Source: Pedobacter agri PB92 | GTDB lineage: Bacteria; Bacteroidota; Bacteroidia; Sphingobacteriales; Sphingobacteriaceae | Reading direction: 5' to 3' | Assembly (NCBI RefSeq): GCF_000258495.1 | Contig: NZ_AJLG01000004.1 | Location: 1-64,000, forward strand | DNA length: 64,000 nucleotides | Shown here: in pieces, positions 32,348 through 41,653 of the stretch | Position numbering within the stretch: position 1 is the first letter of the stretch | How the letters are laid out: each line of letters opens with the position of its first letter | Position numbers and translations under genes: made by a program | The notes under the pieces: model-generated | Told to the model about the DNA's origin: nothing | Databases searched by the model: none | The model's input: the letters and a program-made list of their open reading frames with translations, nothing else

Positions 32348-33043
32348 GGCAAAAAGGAATAACTGTATTTTACGATGGGTTGATTTTGTCATTTGAGGTA
32401 GTTGAGCTGCAAAGGTAAATTATTATTTTTCTCTCCCAGTATCAATCATCTCTGTCCCATTGCCTGGCCAGTTTCTCTATATAATCCACAAAACCTGCTA
32501 TGCTAATCAAGATTTGTGTTTTGAACCAGGTTAAGTAATTCTCAATTTGAGATACCTGTTAACATTCGAAAACCTTAATTGCAAAACTACTTGTTGTCAC
32601 AAAATTAGGGTTAATTAGTAAATATTTCGTCACAGAATTAGGGTTATTTATTGCTTTTCTGTTACAGAATTAGGGTAAATGTATGTTTTGCCGAAATGTT
32701 CGCGAAAATCATTTATCAATTTTCTTGATATTTTGTAGCTGGTTGTATTTAGATGATTTTTCTTGTGTTAAACGAATTCATTTCGTAAATTTGAGTGTCA
32801 ACATTTGAGCCAATAATAGTCATTTTGACAGTTAGTGAGTCGAAATTGTATTTTACAATTATTTGATAGTCAGAAGGTTATTTAAATAAAACTTGTTCTG
32901 GTTTCGTCGGCAACTCTAATTGCAGTTAATTTCGCTTTACCTGTAAAGAAATATTTTGAACCATTAACAAAATTTTTGCATATTGCATACGCAAGGGGTG
33001 AGAGCCTTGCATCAATCATTAGATTGAGAGCGTTAATTTAGAT
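32348..33043. other. Non-coding gap with three evenly spaced repeats
   Basis: About 700 bp between the TOPRIM gene and the convergent integrase. No supported gene. It holds three direct repeats described separately and ends in a terminator. Confidence 0.45.
32596..32678. repeat. Three direct repeats GTYACARAATTAGGGT at 32-33 bp spacing
   Basis: GTCACAAAATTAGGGT (32596), GTCACAGAATTAGGGT (32629) and GTTACAGAATTAGGGT (32661) differ at only two positions. The spacing is three helical turns, so proteins bound to them would sit on one face of DNA. Iterons of a replication origin, recombinase arm sites or an operator array are possible. Confidence 0.7.
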
Positions 33044-33079
33044 AAAAGGATGCAACAGCAATGTCGCATCCTTTTTTTC
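33044..33079. terminator. Bidirectional terminator between TOPRIM gene side and integrase
   Basis: Arms AAAAGGATGC (33044-33053) and GCATCCTTTT (33065-33074), with T runs on both strands. It can end the integrase transcript and any plus-strand transcript. Confidence 0.75.
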
Positions 33080-33132
33080 TTTAGGGTTAATGCTTATCGA
33101 GGTTTAGTATGTCAATCTTGTAAAATTTCACA

Positions 33133-34344
33133 TTATTCTACTTTCTCCAAAATTTTCTGCATATCCAATCCGATCTTATGATCAAGTACTTTTGCATAAA
33201 TCTGCGTCGTTTTAATACTGGTATGTCCCATCATCTTTGACACGCTTTCAATAGGTACGCCGTTATTGAGTGTTATAGTAGTCGCAAATGTATGCCTGGC
33301 GATATGGAAAGTCAGCAACTTTCTGATATCGCAGAGGTCAGCTATCTCTTTTAAATAGGCATTCATTTTCTGATTGCTCATCATAGGAAGCAGGGTATCT
33401 TTCATAATACATTGTGGATGATTTTCATAAGTCTTGATTATGGAAAGGGCTGCGGGCAGTACAGGTATCCGTGAAAGCGTATTCGTTTTTTTTCTGCTGG
33501 TGTATATCCATAAATTGTCATCAGTTCCTTTAACCAGTTCAGATCGTTTTAATTTACATACGTCAACATAGGCAAGCCCAGTATAGCAACTGAAAATAAA
33601 CATGTCGCGAACTGTAGAAACTCTATCCATACTGAATTTCTTTTCCCTTATACGGATTAATTCTTCTTTAGTAAGAACCTCTCGGTGCACAGTATTCTGT
33701 TTTGGCTTATAATTTAGATATGGGTCTATAGCCAGCCAACCATTAGATAAACATATACGAACGATTTTGCCGAGGTTCTTGATGTACTTGATTGCAGAGT
33801 TATTGCCACAGTTGCGAACACTCCTAAGATAGTATTCAAAATCTATTAAAAAAGCAAAGTTGATCTTCGTAACAGGGATGTCTGAAATATTATAATTTAA
33901 TTGCATAAAATCCTTAACATGCATCAGACAGGTCTCATAGCGCCGAAGGGTGCTCTGTTCAAATTCTTTGCCGATGAGGGTTTTCATTTTGGCGTTATGA
34001 TCTGCAAATATGGTAACTAGAGTTCTTGATTGAAACCCTTTCCCAATGAAGCGGTTTTTAACTGTTTCTGCTGTAACAGTTTCATTTGCTAATGTCATTA
34101 CCTGATGAAGTTCTTGAGCCTTTGATTGCAACTTATCAAGATATGCATTTAAAACCCTGTTATCTTCTTTGGTACCAGCGACCCGCCCAGCCTGTGCGTT
34201 CCAGCGCTTGGGATCGCAAGACTTTCCAGTTGAGGTTTCTGCCCGTCGTCCGTCAACTGTAAATCTTAAATAAATAGTAATTGGCCCATCTTTGTAAGTA
34301 GCGCGCTTCTTTAAATAAAAAAGCAAATTCATGTTTGTTCTCAT
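33133..34344 (-). CDS. Tyrosine recombinase / site-specific integrase
   Basis: 403 residues, full length. It has an N-terminal arm-binding part, a SAM-like core-binding domain (about 105-200) and a C-terminal catalytic domain. Visible catalytic residues are HIARHTFAT (His and Arg), GHTSIKTTQIYAKV (His and Tyr383) and a Lys in SRKKTN. The first conserved Arg is replaced: the motif reads CYTGLAYVDV, a substitution that is common in Bacteroidota integrases. Its 5' end faces two tRNA-Asp genes only 246 bp away, so it probably mobilises the defence island into that tRNA locus. Confidence 0.92.
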   Translation of the reverse strand: MRTNMNLLFYLKKRATYKDGPITIYLRFTVDGRRAETSTGKSCDPKRWNAQAGRVAGTKEDNRVLNAYLDKLQSKAQELHQVMTLANETVTAETVKNRFIGKGFQSRTLVTIFADHNAKMKTLIGKEFEQSTLRRYETCLMHVKDFMQLNYNISDIPVTKINFAFLIDFEYYLRSVRNCGNNSAIKYIKNLGKIVRICLSNGWLAIDPYLNYKPKQNTVHREVLTKEELIRIREKKFSMDRVSTVRDMFIFSCYTGLAYVDVCKLKRSELVKGTDDNLWIYTSRKKTNTLSRIPVLPAALSIIKTYENHPQCIMKDTLLPMMSNQKMNAYLKEIADLCDIRKLLTFHIARHTFATTITLNNGVPIESVSKMMGHTSIKTTQIYAKVLDHKIGLDMQKILEKVE

Positions 34345-34532
34345 GACAAGTGGTTAAAGTGATACAAAATTGTTAATTCCGTCACTTACAGTCAAGATGT
34401 TTAATGAGTGAACTAGCTTATAAACAACCGCTTAAGCTATATTTGGTGAGCATTAATATCATTTAATATGCTCACCTAATTGCTCACTTTTTCCTCACGA
34501 AAAATTGAATATTTTGATGTTTTCACTAAACG
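34345..34532. other. Region between integrase and tRNA-Asp, probable attachment side
   Basis: About 190 bp upstream of the integrase gene and downstream of the tRNA 3' end. It contains a repeated word GCTCAC/CTCACC (about 34447-34487). A recombination site at the 3' end of the tRNA would lie next to it, but I found no second copy of the tRNA end further left in the window. Confidence 0.35.
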
Positions 34533-34566
34533 AAAAAGCCTGTAAACATTTAATTTACAGGCTTTT
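34533..34566 (-). terminator. Terminator after tRNA-Asp copy 1
   Basis: Arms AAAAAGCCTGTAAA and TTTACAGGCTTTT form a long hairpin whose minus-strand reading ends in a T run. It lies 23 bp past the 3' end of the tRNA. Confidence 0.75.
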
Positions 34567-34588
34567 AGTTAAATTTAAAACTATTTTC

Positions 34589-34717
34589 GCGGAATGGACG
34601 GGACTCGAACCCGCGACCTCCTGCGTGACAGGCAGGCATTCTAACCAGCTGAACTACCACTCCTTTTGTTCCCTTTTAAGTTTGAACCTCTTTCCTCTTT
34701 CGAGGTTGCAAATATAG
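34589..34717. repeat. 129-bp direct repeat, copy 1 (tRNA-Asp plus promoter)
   Basis: Identical by eye to 34891-35019 (offset 302 bp). The unit carries the tRNA, a 45-nt leader with the hairpin AACCTC/GAGGTT, and a -7 element TATATTTG on the minus strand (34709-34716). Confidence 0.9.
34590..34663 (-). tRNA. tRNA-Asp (GTC), copy 1
   Basis: On the minus strand the acceptor arm GGAGTGG pairs with CCATTCC, the D arm carries CAGCTGGTTAGAATG, the anticodon stem CCTGC/GCAGG encloses loop CTGTCAC with anticodon GTC, and the T arm has GGTTCGAGTCC. 74 nt with discriminator G; CCA is not encoded. Confidence 0.96.
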
Positions 34718-34852
34718 CCACTATATTTAGTTTATCCTTATCTAAAGCGAGTATTTCTTTCTCAAACACGTAACTGCCTGAATACCATTTAAAATATTTT
34801 TTACTTAAAGGATTTGAATGAAATAAGCACGATGACATCAATGGGTAGAAAA

Positions 34853-34890
34853 CAAAAAAGCCTCAACTTTTTCAAGTTAAGGCTTTTGTT
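34853..34890 (-). terminator. Terminator after tRNA-Asp copy 2
   Basis: Arms AAAAAGCCTCAACTT and AAGTTAAGGCTTTT, minus-strand reading ends in a T run. It starts just past the tRNA 3' end, so each tRNA copy has its own terminator with a different sequence. Confidence 0.75.
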
Positions 34891-35019
34891 GCGGAATGGA
34901 CGGGACTCGAACCCGCGACCTCCTGCGTGACAGGCAGGCATTCTAACCAGCTGAACTACCACTCCTTTTGTTCCCTTTTAAGTTTGAACCTCTTTCCTCT
35001 TTCGAGGTTGCAAATATAG
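34891..35019. repeat. 129-bp direct repeat, copy 2 (tRNA-Asp plus promoter)
   Basis: Second copy of the unit at 34589-34717, with its own -7 element TATATTTG on the minus strand (35011-35018). The spacer between the copies is unique. Confidence 0.9.
34892..34965 (-). tRNA. tRNA-Asp (GTC), copy 2
   Basis: Sequence identical to the first copy over 74 nt, anticodon GTC, with the same leader and promoter. It is the copy next to the core gene prfA. Confidence 0.96.
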
Positions 35020-35067
35020 AGACAATATCTTTATTTGCAAATTTTATTTTAAAATAATTATAACCAA

Positions 35068-36141
35068 TTAATTACCAGCGCCTTCTTGCATCTTCTCTGC
35101 ATTTTCAGCAAACTGAAGTGCATCTATAATTTCCTGGATCTCTCCATCCATGATGGTTGGAAGATTATACATCGTTAATCCAATACGATGTTCGGTAACA
35201 CGCCCTTGCGGATAATTGTAGGTTCTGATTTTTGCCGAACGATCTCCTGTAGACACCATTGTTTTACGTTTAGCAGCAATATCACCATTTTTTTTCTGCA
35301 ACTCAATATCGTATAATTTACTGCGCAACATTTCCATTGCAATTACACGGTTACCCAATTGCGAACGCTCTTGCTGACAAACCACTACTATTCCGGACGG
35401 TTTGTGGGTTAACTGTACTTTAGTTTCTACCTTATTTACGTTCTGTCCACCCGCACCACCAGACCGTGAAGTCTGCAATTCAATATCAGCTGGGTTGATA
35501 TACAAATCAATCTCTTCAGCCTCTGGTAAAACCGCAACTGAAGCTGCCGAGGTATGTACACGACCCTGCGTTTCGGTATCAGGAACACGTTGAACACGGT
35601 GCACACCACTTTCATATTTCAACTGACCATAAACATCATCGCCGCTAACTTTCAAAATCACCTCTTTGTAACCACCAGCAGTTCCTTCCGTAACATCAAC
35701 CGTTTCTACTCTCCAGCCTTTGGTTTCAAAATAGCGGGTATACATGCGGTATAAATCGCCTGCAAACAGAGCAGCCTCATCTCCACCTGTACCGCCACGG
35801 ATTTCAAACACAGCGTTTTTAGCGTCTTCAGGATCTTTTGGAATTAACATTAAACGGATATTGCTTTCCATTTCTTCCTGTTGCTTCAGCAATAAATCCA
35901 GTTCTTCTTTTGCCATCTCACGCATTTCAGGATCTTTTTCAACCGCTAAAATTTCTTTGTTGGCGTCAATATTACTCATCACATTTTTGTAGATTTTATA
36001 TTCGTCTACAATTTTGCCCAAGTCTTTATATTCTTTGTTTAAAGCCGCGAAACGCTTCATATCCTGAATTACATCCGGATTACTCAACGATTCTTCTACA
36101 TCTTCCCAGCGTAGTTTTATAGCTTCTAATTTATCTAACAT
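35068..36141 (-). CDS. prfA: Peptide chain release factor 1
   Basis: 357 residues, the usual RF1 length. The GGQ motif that triggers peptidyl-tRNA hydrolysis is in [11 protein letters not shown] (about residue 230). The stop-codon recognition segment reads [20 protein letters not shown], where P-D-T is the PxT type of RF1, which reads UAA and UAG, and not the SPF type of RF2. It lies between the tRNA-Asp pair and lpxH and marks the return to core genome. Confidence 0.97.
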   Translation of the reverse strand: MLDKLEAIKLRWEDVEESLSNPDVIQDMKRFAALNKEYKDLGKIVDEYKIYKNVMSNIDANKEILAVEKDPEMREMAKEELDLLLKQQEEMESNIRLMLIPKDPEDAKNAVFEIRGGTGGDEAALFAGDLYRMYTRYFETKGWRVETVDVTEGTAGGYKEVILKVSGDDVYGQLKYESGVHRVQRVPDTETQGRVHTSAASVAVLPEAEEIDLYINPADIELQTSRSGGAGGQNVNKVETKVQLTHKPSGIVVVCQQERSQLGNRVIAMEMLRSKLYDIELQKKNGDIAAKRKTMVSTGDRSAKIRTYNYPQGRVTEHRIGLTMYNLPTIMDGEIQEIIDALQFAENAEKMQEGAGN

Positions 36142-36270
36142 ATTATTTTTTGTATTGAACTTCCCTGCATCCAGCGGTAGCTAAAATTTAAGGAAATGCG
36201 AAAATAAGGAAAAAAGCTGAATTTGTTTGAAACAGGCTTATACAGATTAAAACGTTTTGGAAATGAAAGG

Positions 36271-36500
36271 TGCTGAAATATGGCAGCCGACAGCCCCGCT
36301 AACGTTTCAAGTCCCGAAGAAAAATCGGGCGCTTTACACTTATATCGGGTTTAGGAACAAAGGTTAAATACCATGTTGAACATTATAAGAACGGCAAACT
36401 AAAATAGCAGCAATAAACCGAGTGAATAAACGGGATTGAAATGGCAGCTCCCGATTTTTCATCGGGACTATAATGCAAAGCCCGACTTGCATTAACCTTA
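36271..36500. repeat. Hairpin-rich intergenic repeat (REP-like)
   Basis: Non-coding stretch between prfA and lpxH with short CCCGA/TCGGG hairpins: CCCGA-AGAAAAA-TCGGG (36313-36329) and TCCCGAT-TTTTC-ATCGGGA (36449-36467), plus further CCCGA words. The GC content rises above its surroundings. The look is that of dispersed intergenic repeats of Sphingobacteriaceae; copy number cannot be judged from one window. The rest of 36142-36575 holds no gene. Confidence 0.5.
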
Positions 36501-36575
36501 ATTCCCGATTGCTTTCCAAACAATCAACACACAAAGATATCTACACTACAGGCGAGATGACGACTTTCAAAAATT

Positions 36576-37316
36576 TTATTGAAAGTATTCCAACTTCAAA
36601 TCAACCCCATCAAAAACACCATAAGAATTGTAATTTAACCACTCGCCAATGTTTACATAACGGCTTCCATTGCCCAAATCAATATCCAACGGCAAATGCC
36701 TATGGCCAAAAATGAAGTAATCAAAATGCTGTTTTTGCAACTGCTCTTTGGCATAAATGGCGAGCCATTCTTTATCTTCCCCCAAAAAAACTTCTTTTTC
36801 AGTTTGCGCTGCCCTACTCCCCTGGCTCCATGCATTTGCAATGCCAATGCCGAAATTTGGATGCAAACGGGCAAATAACCACTGGCAAAGTTTACTTCTG
36901 AAAATCTTTCGCAAAAATTTGTACTTAGCATCTCCCGGCCCCAAACCATCGCCATGATGAAGGTAAAACCTCTTACCATTTCGCTCAATTATCTTTTCAT
37001 CGCTAATGATTTCCATCCCAATTTCTTGCGTAAAATAATCGCGAACCCACATATCATGATTTCCTTTAAAGAAATAAATTTTGATTCCAGCATCGGCCAT
37101 GGTGGCCAGTTTACCTTGCAAACGGATAAATCCTTTCGGGATTACTTTAGCATATTCAAACCAAAAATCGAAAATATCGCCCATTAAAAACAATTCGCTG
37201 CAAGTAGGCTCTATAAAATTTAACCAATTTACAATACGCTCCTCTCGGCCGCGACTTTCGTTGTAATTCGGCGTACCTAAGTGGAAATCGGAAGCGAAAT
37301 AGATGTTTTTTGACAT
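36576..37316 (-). CDS. lpxH: UDP-2,3-diacylglucosamine diphosphatase
   Basis: About 246 residues from the ATG at 37316 (a TTG at 37328 is in frame but less likely). The calcineurin-type metallophosphatase motifs appear in order: DFHLG, GDIFDFW, GNHDMW, HHGDG, GHRHLP. This enzyme cleaves UDP-2,3-diacylglucosamine to lipid X in lipid A synthesis, at the cytoplasmic face of the inner membrane. Length and motifs fit the Bacteroidota LpxH type. Confidence 0.9.
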   Translation of the reverse strand: MSKNIYFASDFHLGTPNYNESRGREERIVNWLNFIEPTCSELFLMGDIFDFWFEYAKVIPKGFIRLQGKLATMADAGIKIYFFKGNHDMWVRDYFTQEIGMEIISDEKIIERNGKRFYLHHGDGLGPGDAKYKFLRKIFRSKLCQWLFARLHPNFGIGIANAWSQGSRAAQTEKEVFLGEDKEWLAIYAKEQLQKQHFDYFIFGHRHLPLDIDLGNGSRYVNIGEWLNYNSYGVFDGVDLKLEYFQ

Positions 37317-37458
37317 GTTCGGCTTCAAAGGTAGGGGAAAAAGTCCGAAGTCGGAAGTTAGAAGCCTGAAGTAAAATCAACAAAATTTTAATGGCTGCAA
37401 AATCAAATCAATGGAAAATTGAAACGGGGAAAAAACATATATTAGTAAACAAATCTTT

Positions 37459-39591
37459 ATGAGCATGAAAAAACAAATTGCTTTAGGCTTATTTGCGATA
37501 AGTCTTTTTGCCTGTAATGAAGGTAAAAAACCAGCTGAAAAAATTACAATAATGAAATATCCGGAAACTAAAAAAGACAGCACGACAGATAACTATTTTG
37601 GCACCAGCATCGCTGATCCTTATCGCTGGCTGGAAAACGATACTTCGGCAGAAACCGCGGCCTGGGTAAATGCTGAAAATAAAGTAACGCAAAATTACCT
37701 ATCGCAGATTCCTTACCGGGATGATATTAAGCGAAGATTAACCGAAATCTGGAACTATCCAAAAGACGGCACACCTTTTAAAGTTGGAGAATATTACTTT
37801 TTCACCAAAAATAATGGTTTGCAAAATCAAAGTGTATGGTTTATTAAAAAGGGTTTAAATGGTATTGAAGAAGTTTTTCTTGATCCCAATAAGCTTACAG
37901 CAGATGGAACAGCAGCCGTTTCACTGATCGGCTTTTCTCATAACAAAAAGTACGTAGCTTACTCTGTTGCTCAGGCAGGCTCAGACTGGAGCAATATTTA
38001 TGTGATGGATATCGCCACGAAAATGAAATTGGGTGACGAACTGAAATGGACTAAGTTTTCGGGTGCAGCCTGGAAAGGCGATGGTTTTTATTACAGCAAA
38101 TTTGATGAACCTGCCAAAGGCATGGATTTATCAGCAGCGAATAAATTTCAAAAAATCTATTACCACAAACTGGGCGATCAACAAAAAGAAGATCAATTGA
38201 TTTTCGAGGATAAAACGAATCCGAATCTTTATTTTGGCGCTGGTGTAACTGAAGACGAACAGTTTTTAATTATCTATGCAAGTGCCGGAACTTCAGGCAA
38301 TGCACTTCACTATCAGGATTTAAAGGAACCTGGCAGCAAAATTTCGCTTCTGGTGAAAGGATATGACCATAATCACAGTGTAATTGAAAACGTTAACGAC
38401 AAACTGCTGGTAAATACAGATTTGGGTGCAGAAAACAAAAAAGTAGTTCTGGTTGATCCTAAAAATGCTGATCCAGCCCAATGGCAAACCATTATACCCG
38501 AATCGCAACTCGCATTAGAAGGCGTTTCAACAGGTGGCGGCTATTTGTGGGCTTCCTATTTGAAAGATGCCAGCACCAATATTGTTCAATTTGACTTAAC
38601 CGGAAAAAAACTTAGAGCAGTTAAATTACCTGCTTTAGGTACAGCTGATGGTTTTAGTGCTTTTAAAGAGGACAAAGAATTTTTCTACAGTTTTTCAAAT
38701 TTCACCACTCCAGGAACAATTTATCGATACGATATTGCAAAAGCTGAATCTACACTTTACAAAAAATCTGAATTAAAATTTAATACCGACAATTACGAAA
38801 CCAAGCAGGTATTTTATACTTCTAAGGATGGAACTAAGGTACCCATGTTTATTGTTCACAAAAAGGGAATAAAACTGGACGGCAACAATCCTGTATATTT
38901 ATATGCATATGGTGGTTTTCAGGTAAGTTTAACGCCGGGCTTTAGCTTATCGAGAATGTTATTTTTAGAAAAAGGTGGCATTTATGTACAGCCAAGTTTG
39001 CGTGGCGGCAGTGAATATGGAGAAGCCTGGCATAAAGGCGGAATGCTGGGTAAAAAGCAAAATGTATTTGATGATTTTATCGCCGCTGCAGAATATTTGA
39101 TTCAGGAGAAATATACTAACGCGTCAAAAATCGCTATCTCTGGTGGATCAAATGGTGGCTTGTTAGTGGGCGCATGTATGACGCAAAGACCAGAGCTTTT
39201 CAAAGTTGCTTTGCCTGCAGTTGGTGTGTTAGACATGTTGCGCTATCATAAATTTACAGTTGGTTGGGGATGGGCGGTAGAATACGGCACCAGTGATAAA
39301 AAAGAGGACTTTGATTACCTGATCAAATATTCACCACTTCACAATATCAAAGCGGATGTAAATTATCCTGCAACACTAATTACAACAGCAGATCATGATG
39401 ACCGCGTGGTGCCGGCGCATTCTTTTAAGTTCGCGGCTACATTGCAGGAAAAGTATAAAGGTGAAAATCCTATCTTAATCCGCATTGAAACTAAAGCTGG
39501 CCACGGCGCAGGAAAGCCAACTACTAAAATGATTGAAGAGGCAAGCGATGTTTGGAGTTTTGTATTTCAGAACTTAGGAATGAGCTGGTAA
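37459..39591 (+). CDS. Prolyl oligopeptidase family serine peptidase (S9A)
   Basis: 710 residues with a lipoprotein signal (SLFACNEG). An N-terminal beta-propeller (about 80-430) gates an alpha/beta-hydrolase domain. The catalytic triad is Ser in SGGSNGG (about 562), Asp in DHDDRV (about 645) and His in KAGHGAG (about 680). It cuts short peptides after proline, here probably in the periplasm. ATG 37459 or 37465 may serve as start; the second begins the typical MKKQIAL signal. Confidence 0.93.
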   Translation: MSMKKQIALGLFAISLFACNEGKKPAEKITIMKYPETKKDSTTDNYFGTSIADPYRWLENDTSAETAAWVNAENKVTQNYLSQIPYRDDIKRRLTEIWNYPKDGTPFKVGEYYFFTKNNGLQNQSVWFIKKGLNGIEEVFLDPNKLTADGTAAVSLIGFSHNKKYVAYSVAQAGSDWSNIYVMDIATKMKLGDELKWTKFSGAAWKGDGFYYSKFDEPAKGMDLSAANKFQKIYYHKLGDQQKEDQLIFEDKTNPNLYFGAGVTEDEQFLIIYASAGTSGNALHYQDLKEPGSKISLLVKGYDHNHSVIENVNDKLLVNTDLGAENKKVVLVDPKNADPAQWQTIIPESQLALEGVSTGGGYLWASYLKDASTNIVQFDLTGKKLRAVKLPALGTADGFSAFKEDKEFFYSFSNFTTPGTIYRYDIAKAESTLYKKSELKFNTDNYETKQVFYTSKDGTKVPMFIVHKKGIKLDGNNPVYLYAYGGFQVSLTPGFSLSRMLFLEKGGIYVQPSLRGGSEYGEAWHKGGMLGKKQNVFDDFIAAAEYLIQEKYTNASKIAISGGSNGGLLVGACMTQRPELFKVALPAVGVLDMLRYHKFTVGWGWAVEYGTSDKKEDFDYLIKYSPLHNIKADVNYPATLITTADHDDRVVPAHSFKFAATLQEKYKGENPILIRIETKAGHGAGKPTTKMIEEASDVWSFVFQNLGMSW

Positions 39592-39599
39592 GAAACTGT

Positions 39600-39635
39600 T
39601 AATCTGATGAGCCATAAACAAATCTCATCAGATTA
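39600..39635. terminator. Hairpin between convergent genes
   Basis: A perfect 12-bp stem, TAATCTGATGAG (39600-39611) and CTCATCAGATTA (39624-39635), lies exactly between the two stop codons. It lacks a long T run. Confidence 0.65.
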
Positions 39636-39636
39636 C

Positions 39637-40329
39637 TTATTGGTGCTTATCGACAATGGTGCCTCTGGAAACCAATTTTGGGAAACCCGATATATAGGTT
39701 GTACCCAGGCAACCGGTTTTTAATTTTATCATTACTTTATCGTGAGGATTAATTTTTTTAAAACCAATATACCAATAGAAAAATCCCGAGGTTTCAATTG
39801 CACCTAACGTTGTAATGGTAACGTGAAATGTTCTCGTTTTGCCGGTACCCTTAATAAATCGGTGCGTAACCTCTGTTTCTAAATTATCAATTTTACGACT
39901 GTAAAACTTATTTACCAATAACAATATTACATCCGAAAGCCAAAATTTTGAGACATATATCAACATTAAGAGGAAAAATATACCACAGAGAATGGTCCTC
40001 AACAGGCTATCATCTGCAAAGATTCGGCGAAAGTTAAAAAAGTATATGACAACAACTGGCAAAATCAGGAAGTAATTGAGGTAGCTAACCCATCCACTAA
40101 ATTTTGGATTACTTAACACGGCACTGACATTAAAAACAAAGATCGAAAATAAAGGCATCAGCAATATCCAATTCCACGGCTGAGCACCAAAATAAATGTA
40201 TGCACCAAGCCCTAATGGCATAAATGCACTTGGAAGTTGCCAAGTTTCGCCATAAATGATAAATATCGCGGCCCAAACCACAAATGCTAATCCCAAAATT
40301 GGCAAAAGAATACCTAGATCCATAATCAT
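39637..40329 (-). CDS. Multi-helix membrane protein, unknown function
   Basis: 230 residues. Five or six hydrophobic helices fill the first 150 residues. The C-terminal 80 residues are a soluble beta-rich part (TFHVTITTLGAIETSGFFYW, then KVMIKLKTGCLGTTYISGFPKLV). I do not recognise the family. It stands alone between the oligopeptidase and the ferredoxin reductase. Confidence 0.75.
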   Translation of the reverse strand: MIMDLGILLPILGLAFVVWAAIFIIYGETWQLPSAFMPLGLGAYIYFGAQPWNWILLMPLFSIFVFNVSAVLSNPKFSGWVSYLNYFLILPVVVIYFFNFRRIFADDSLLRTILCGIFFLLMLIYVSKFWLSDVILLLVNKFYSRKIDNLETEVTHRFIKGTGKTRTFHVTITTLGAIETSGFFYWYIGFKKINPHDKVMIKLKTGCLGTTYISGFPKLVSRGTIVDKHQ

Positions 40330-40509
40330 CTATTATTGTTTAAGGCTCTAAACATAGAAATTATTCACAAGCCAGACAATACTCAATGAACTCTATTAAA
40401 TCCCTAGACAAATTATAGTTTGTTTAGCATTCTTAATATTCATGATCTTTTGTTTTAAGGCCATTTAGAACACACAAAATACTGACTAAAAACACATTAC
40501 AAAATTATC

Positions 40510-40559
40510 TAGAATATTTCTAAATAGAGAAATTGATAAAAGTTTATTTTGTAACTTTG
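40510..40559 (+). promoter_or_regulatory. Promoter and palindrome of the ferredoxin reductase gene
   Basis: TAACTTTG (40552-40559) is a full match to the -7 consensus, 18 bp before the ATG. Thirty bp upstream is the palindrome TAGAATATTTCTA (40510-40522), which also occurs in front of the two-gene module at 22 kb. Confidence 0.6.
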
Positions 40560-40576
40560 CATCAAATTTTTTTTGA

Positions 40577-41587
40577 ATGATCTCTACTGATATAGCCGTA
40601 ATAGGCGCTGGTCCGGTTGGTTTATTTGCCATTTTTGAAGCCGGTTTATTAAAAATGCGTTGCCACTTAATTGATTACCTTCCTCAGGTTGGTGGTCAGC
40701 TATCTGAAATTTACCCTAAGAAACCGATCTATGATATTCCTGGTTATCCATCGGTATTGGCGCAAGAACTTATTGATAATTTGATGGAACAGGCAAAACC
40801 TTTCCATCCAACCTTTACGCTAGGCGAACGTATCGAAGGGTTAGAAAAACGCGGCGAAGCTGATTTCGTACTTACAACAAATATGGGTACGGTAATTGAA
40901 GCCAAAGTGGTAGTAATTGCTGGGGGTTTGGGTTGTTTCGAACCTCGTAAACCTGCTGTGGAAAACCTTGAAAATTTCGAGAACGGAAAAGGTGTTAACT
41001 ACATGATCCTTGATCCGGAGAAATACCGTGATCAAAAGATGGTTATTGCTGGTGGTGGCGACTCTGCTTTAGACTGGACCATTTATTTGGCAGATGTTTG
41101 TTCTGAGCTAACATTAGTGCACAGAAGCGAAAGTTTCCGTGGTGCTCCTGATTCTGTTGCCAAAGTAATGGCACTGGCTGAAAGCGGAAAAATTAATCTT
41201 GTTTTAAACAGCAATTTACAGGCCGTTCATGGTACTGATAAATTAGAGCAGGTTGAAATTGTACAAAACCGTACAATGGAAAAAACGGTTGTAGCTGCAG
41301 ATCATTTAATTCCTTTATTTGGGCTGAGCCCTAAATTAGGCCCAATTGAAGCCTGGAATTTAAACATCAGCAAAAGTGCTATCGAAGTAAATACTGACGA
41401 TTATTCTACCAACATTCCGGGTATTTATGCAATTGGCGATATCAATACTTACACAAATAAATTAAAGTTAATTCTTTGTGGTTTTCATGAGGCGGCGTTA
41501 ATGAGTCATAGCGCTTATTCTTACATGAATCCTGGAGTTAAATATACCATGAAGTACACAACAGTAAACGGCGTTTCAGAATTTTAA
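40577..41587 (+). CDS. Ferredoxin-NADP reductase, thioredoxin-reductase type
   Basis: 336 residues. FAD-binding IGAGPVG (about 9-15), NAD(P)-binding VIAGGGDSALDW and the closing FAD motif IYAIGDI are present. The CxxC redox pair of thioredoxin reductases is missing, which is typical for the YumC-type ferredoxin/flavodoxin-NADP reductases. A [2Fe-2S] ferredoxin gene follows 66 bp downstream and is the likely electron partner. It has a strong promoter. Confidence 0.9.
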   Translation: MISTDIAVIGAGPVGLFAIFEAGLLKMRCHLIDYLPQVGGQLSEIYPKKPIYDIPGYPSVLAQELIDNLMEQAKPFHPTFTLGERIEGLEKRGEADFVLTTNMGTVIEAKVVVIAGGLGCFEPRKPAVENLENFENGKGVNYMILDPEKYRDQKMVIAGGGDSALDWTIYLADVCSELTLVHRSESFRGAPDSVAKVMALAESGKINLVLNSNLQAVHGTDKLEQVEIVQNRTMEKTVVAADHLIPLFGLSPKLGPIEAWNLNISKSAIEVNTDDYSTNIPGIYAIGDINTYTNKLKLILCGFHEAALMSHSAYSYMNPGVKYTMKYTTVNGVSEF

Positions 41588-41653
41588 GCTTTGCGTTAAT
41601 ATTGTTTCAATAAAAAACTATTTTAGTTAAGTTTGCGCTTATAAGCGAGCAAA

